Source: Candidatus Eiseniibacteriota bacterium (GTDB lineage: Bacteria > Eisenbacteria > RBG-16-71-46). Taken from it: a stretch of 7,250 nucleotides of DNA. The stretch spans positions 1 to 7,250 of the forward strand of contig VBOS01000206.1 of NCBI GenBank assembly GCA_005893185.1, given 5' to 3'. Below are positions 4,577-7,250 of this stretch, in pieces. The position numbers and the translations under genes are program-made. Below the pieces are notes generated by a model that saw nothing but the letters and a program-made list of their open reading frames with translations, did not search any database and was not told the origin of the DNA. Position 1 is the first letter of the stretch; each line of letters begins with the position of its first letter.

Positions 4577-7250
4577 ATGGTCGGACGCATCATCGAATAC
4601 TGCGCGACCCATCGGGCGCTGGTGTTCATCTTCACCGCGTTCGTGGTGGTCGGCTCGTTCGTCGCCGTGCGCAGCGTCCCGTTGGACGCGATCCCCGACC
4701 TCTCGGATCCGCAGGTCATCCTCTGGACCGAGTGGATGGGGCGCAGCCCCGATCTGGTCGAGGACCAGGTCACATATCCCATCGTCTCGACGCTGCTCGC
4801 GGCGCCGGGCGTCGAGGCGGTGCGCGGGCAGTCGATGTTCGGCATGAGCTTCATCTACGTGATCTTCAAGGAGGGCACCAACCTCTACTGGGCGCGCAGC
4901 CGCGTGCTCGAGTACATGAACTCGATTCGCGGCCGCCTGCCGCAGGGCGTGAACCCGGTGATCGGGCCGGACGCGACATCGGTGGGCTGGGTCTTCCAAT
5001 ATGCCCTGGTGGACAGGAGCGGCCGGCACGACCTGGCCGAGCTGCGCACCTTCCAGGATTTCAACCTGCGCTACGCGCTCGCCAGCGTTCCCGGCGTGGC
5101 CGAGGTGGCATCGGTGGGCGGCTACCAGCGCCAGTACCAGGTCGAAGTCGATCCCGCCAAGCTCCACGCCTACGGCCTCTCGCTCGCCGACGTCACGGCC
5201 GCGATTCGGCGCAGCAACTCCGACGTGGGCGGTCGGGTGATCGAGATGACGGGCCGCGAGTACTTCGTGCGCGGGCGCGGCTACGTGAAGAGCCTCGACG
5301 ACCTGCGCGAGATCGCGCTCGCCGCCGAGCGCAGCACGGGCACGCCGATCCGCGTCGGCGACGTCGCCAACGTCTCCTTCGGCCCCGACATCCGCCGCGG
5401 CGTCTCCGAGCTGGGCGGCGAGGGCGAGGCAGTCGGCGGCACCGTGGTCATGCGCTACGGCGAGAACGCGCTGCACGTGATCGAGCGCGTGAAGCAGAAG
5501 CTCCGCGAGCTCAAGGCCTCGTTCCCGCCCGGGATCGAGGTCGAAGTGGTCTACGACCGCTCGGACTTGATCCACCGCGCGATCGAGACGCTGCGCCACA
5601 CCCTCCTCGAGGAAGGCATCGTGGTGGGCCTCATCATTTTCGTCTTCCTGCTTCACCTGCGCAGCACCCTGGTCCCGGTGCTCTCGCTGCCGGTCGCGGT
5701 CGGGCTCGCGTTCGTCCCCATGTACTTCCTCGGCATCAACTCCAACATCATGAGCCTGGGCGGCATCGCGATCGCGATCGGCGCCATGGTGGACGCGGCG
5801 ATCGTGCTGGTCGAGAACGCCCACAAGCATCTCGAGTCCGCGCCCCCCGGTGCGAACCGCCAGAAGGTGGTGATCGAAGCGGCGAAGGAGGTCGGCCCGC
5901 CGATCTTCTTCTCGCTGCTCATCATCACGGTGGCGTTCCTGCCGATCTTCGCTCTCAACGGCCAGGCCGGACGGCTGTTCAAGCCGCTCGCCTACACCAA
6001 GACCTTCTCGATGGCGTTCGCGGCGCTGGTCTCGATCACGCTGGCGCCCGCGCTCATGTCGCTCTTCATTCGCGGACGGATCCGGCACGAGAAGGACCAC
6101 CCGGTCTCGCGCGCCATGATCGCGGTCTACCGGCCATTCGCGTGGGTGGCGTTGAAGAATCCGAAGACCACGATCGCGATCGGGCTCGCGGCGGTCCTCT
6201 CGGCCGTGCCGATGGCGCTGCGGCTCGGGAACGAGTTCATGCCGCCGCTCGACGAAGGCGATCTGCTCTACATGCCGATCACGTTTCCGAACATCTCGAT
6301 CGAGGAGGCCAAGCGCTGCCTGCAGGTGCAGGACCGGGTGATCCGGGGCTTCCCCGAGGTCGAGCGCGTGTTCGGCAAGGCAGGGCGCTCCGAGACTCCG
6401 ACCGATCCGGCGCCGCTCTCGATGGTGGAGACGGTCGTGAAGCTCAAGCCCCGCGAGGAGTGGCGGATGATCGCGGCTCACCGCTGGTACTCGGCGTGGG
6501 CGCCGGATTGGATGAAGCCCGCGCTCCGCCCGCTGTGGCCCGACCGCCGCCACATCGGCCGGGACGAGCTGGTCGAGGAGCTCAATCGCGTGATGCAGAT
6601 GCCGGGCTGGACCAACGCCTGGACCATGCCCATCAAGACCCGGATCGACATGCTCTCGACCGGCATCCGCACCCCGATCGGGATCAAGATCTTCGGCTCC
6701 GATCTCTCGGTGATCGATCAGATCGGCACGGACCTCGAGCGCACCGTCTCCCGGGTGCCGAACACGCGCAGCGTCAATTCCGACCGCGGCACGGGCGGCT
6801 TCTACCTCGACATCGTCCCCAACCGCGAGGCCCTGGCGCGCTACGGACTCACGCTCGGCGAAGTGCAGGACGTGATCGAGGCCGCGGTCGGCGGCCAGCC
6901 GATCGAGGTCACGGTCGAGGGCCGCAACCGCTTCACGATCAACGTGCGCTACCCCCGCGAGCTGCGGCAGGACGTCGAGAGCCTGCGCCACGTGCTGGTG
7001 CCGCTGCGCATGGGGCCGGGTGGTGCCCCGGCGTCCGGGATGGGCGGCGGCGTGGGCGCCTTCCCCGAGGCCGCGCCGGTGCTGGTGGCGGCGGCGGGGG
7101 TGTCGGACGCAGGCGACGCCTACCTCGCGCAGGCGATGGGCGGATCGTCGCGCCAGCCTGCGGGCGGCATGGGGCGGCCGTCGGGCGGGATGGGTGGATC
7201 GGGCGGCGGCATGGAGGGAACGGGACCGGGTAACGTCCTCCCGCCCGGCG
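4577..7250 (+). CDS. cusA: CusA-like heavy-metal RND efflux pump (3' end beyond window)
   Basis: An inner-membrane proton/metal antiporter; 891 residues are visible, with no stop before the edge. It is highly similar to E. coli CusA: PLDAIPDLSDPQVI near residue 35, QVTYPIVSTLL, WARSRVLEYMN, GPDATSVGW, DRSG and EVASVGGYQ. TM1 is at about 13-31, TM2-6 at about 345-505 and TM7 at about 531-549. TM4 carries GAMVDAAIVLVENAHK with Asp406, matching proton-relay Asp405 of E. coli. The three methionines of the Cu(I)/Ag(I) site are all present: Met566 (LLYMP), Met616 (LSMVET) and Met692 (IDMLSTG), matching E. coli 573, 623 and 672. This argues for monovalent Cu/Ag over Zn/Co/Cd. There is an extra 27 or so residues, rich in Trp and Pro, at 631-657. 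From Met812 the conserved text stops and a Gly/Met-rich segment fills the remaining 80 residues. The start at 4577 opens on the usual family N-terminus, with GAGG at 4567-4570 overlapping the cusB stop. Confidence 0.93.
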   Translation, partial: MVGRIIEYCATHRALVFIFTAFVVVGSFVAVRSVPLDAIPDLSDPQVILWTEWMGRSPDLVEDQVTYPIVSTLLAAPGVEAVRGQSMFGMSFIYVIFKEGTNLYWARSRVLEYMNSIRGRLPQGVNPVIGPDATSVGWVFQYALVDRSGRHDLAELRTFQDFNLRYALASVPGVAEVASVGGYQRQYQVEVDPAKLHAYGLSLADVTAAIRRSNSDVGGRVIEMTGREYFVRGRGYVKSLDDLREIALAAERSTGTPIRVGDVANVSFGPDIRRGVSELGGEGEAVGGTVVMRYGENALHVIERVKQKLRELKASFPPGIEVEVVYDRSDLIHRAIETLRHTLLEEGIVVGLIIFVFLLHLRSTLVPVLSLPVAVGLAFVPMYFLGINSNIMSLGGIAIAIGAMVDAAIVLVENAHKHLESAPPGANRQKVVIEAAKEVGPPIFFSLLIITVAFLPIFALNGQAGRLFKPLAYTKTFSMAFAALVSITLAPALMSLFIRGRIRHEKDHPVSRAMIAVYRPFAWVALKNPKTTIAIGLAAVLSAVPMALRLGNEFMPPLDEGDLLYMPITFPNISIEEAKRCLQVQDRVIRGFPEVERVFGKAGRSETPTDPAPLSMVETVVKLKPREEWRMIAAHRWYSAWAPDWMKPALRPLWPDRRHIGRDELVEELNRVMQMPGWTNAWTMPIKTRIDMLSTGIRTPIGIKIFGSDLSVIDQIGTDLERTVSRVPNTRSVNSDRGTGGFYLDIVPNREALARYGLTLGEVQDVIEAAVGGQPIEVTVEGRNRFTINVRYPRELRQDVESLRHVLVPLRMGPGGAPASGMGGGVGAFPEAAPVLVAAAGVSDAGDAYLAQAMGGSSRQPAGGMGRPSGGMGGSGGGMEGTGPGNVLPPG
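7010..7250 (+). other. Gly/Met-rich insertion inside CusA
   Basis: Directly after VLVPLR (residue 811), where E. coli CusA goes within a few residues into its ITLADVADI strand, this protein has at least 80 residues of low-complexity sequence. It starts MGPGGAP and GMGGG, passes through an Ala/Val-rich part, then QAMGG, GGMGRP, GGMGG and GGGMEG. Seven methionines lie in Gly-rich settings. The reading frame stays open and keeps the same third-position GC bias, so it looks translated. The return to conserved sequence is not seen within the window. Metal binding by the methionines is inference. Confidence 0.7.

Noticed and set aside
4322..6991. Very long open frame of 889 codons on the minus strand opposite cusA
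   Set aside because: Its translation is dominated by Arg, Asp, His and Glu with no recognisable domain, as expected for the shadow of a high-GC gene. The opposite strand matches CusB and CusA closely over the same region.
4732..7233. Plus-strand open frame of 833 codons in another frame of cusA
   Set aside because: It is an Arg/Gly/Ala-rich shadow frame; the frame from 4577 carries all conserved CusA motifs.

Overview
The window is 7.25 kb of very GC-rich DNA, coding densely on the + strand only. It holds the end of a heme-synthesis gene pair followed by a copper/silver efflux locus of the Cus (HME-RND) type. An outer-membrane-channel gene together with a tripartite RND pump points to a Gram-negative (diderm) bacterium. 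The phylum cannot be fixed from this sequence. The strong GC bias at third positions and the hemG-hemH pairing would fit several high-GC lineages (for example Myxococcota, Gemmatimonadota or Eisenbacteria-like bacteria), but that is a guess.

Layout: 1-273 is the C-terminal end of a HemG/HemY-type FAD-dependent porphyrinogen oxidase. It overlaps by ATGA a complete ferrochelatase gene (hemH, 270-1301) with the catalytic His and Glu in place. After 17 bases comes a small gene (1319-1753) for a secreted or membrane-anchored Cys/His-rich protein, of a kind often seen at the head of metal-efflux operons. A 168-base gap (1754-1921) has two back-to-back GC hairpins and no convincing promoter. Then follow a CusC/TolC-like outer membrane factor gene (1922-3147), a CusB-like adaptor gene (3144-4568, ATGA overlap with the previous gene) and a CusA-like RND pump gene (4577 to beyond 7250). 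These three are spaced as one operon.

How the parts would work together: CusA takes up Cu(I)/Ag(I) through a three-methionine site that is fully conserved here. CusB links it to the outer membrane channel and carries an extra heavy-metal-binding CPMHP...CPxCGM module plus a Met/His tail. CusC would be the exit duct. The small Cys/His-rich protein may bind metal in the periplasm.

Three points stand out. The cusC-like gene is broken by a frameshift that coincides with loss of about 20 residues, exactly at the first periplasmic tip of the helical barrel. CusA has a Gly/Met-rich insertion of at least 80 residues late in its periplasmic domain, still running at the window edge. The small Cys/His-rich protein has no assigned function. 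I see no wholly new system: this is a recognisable copper-efflux locus with unusual local features. I found no tRNA, rRNA, CRISPR array, insertion sequence or credible minus-strand gene.
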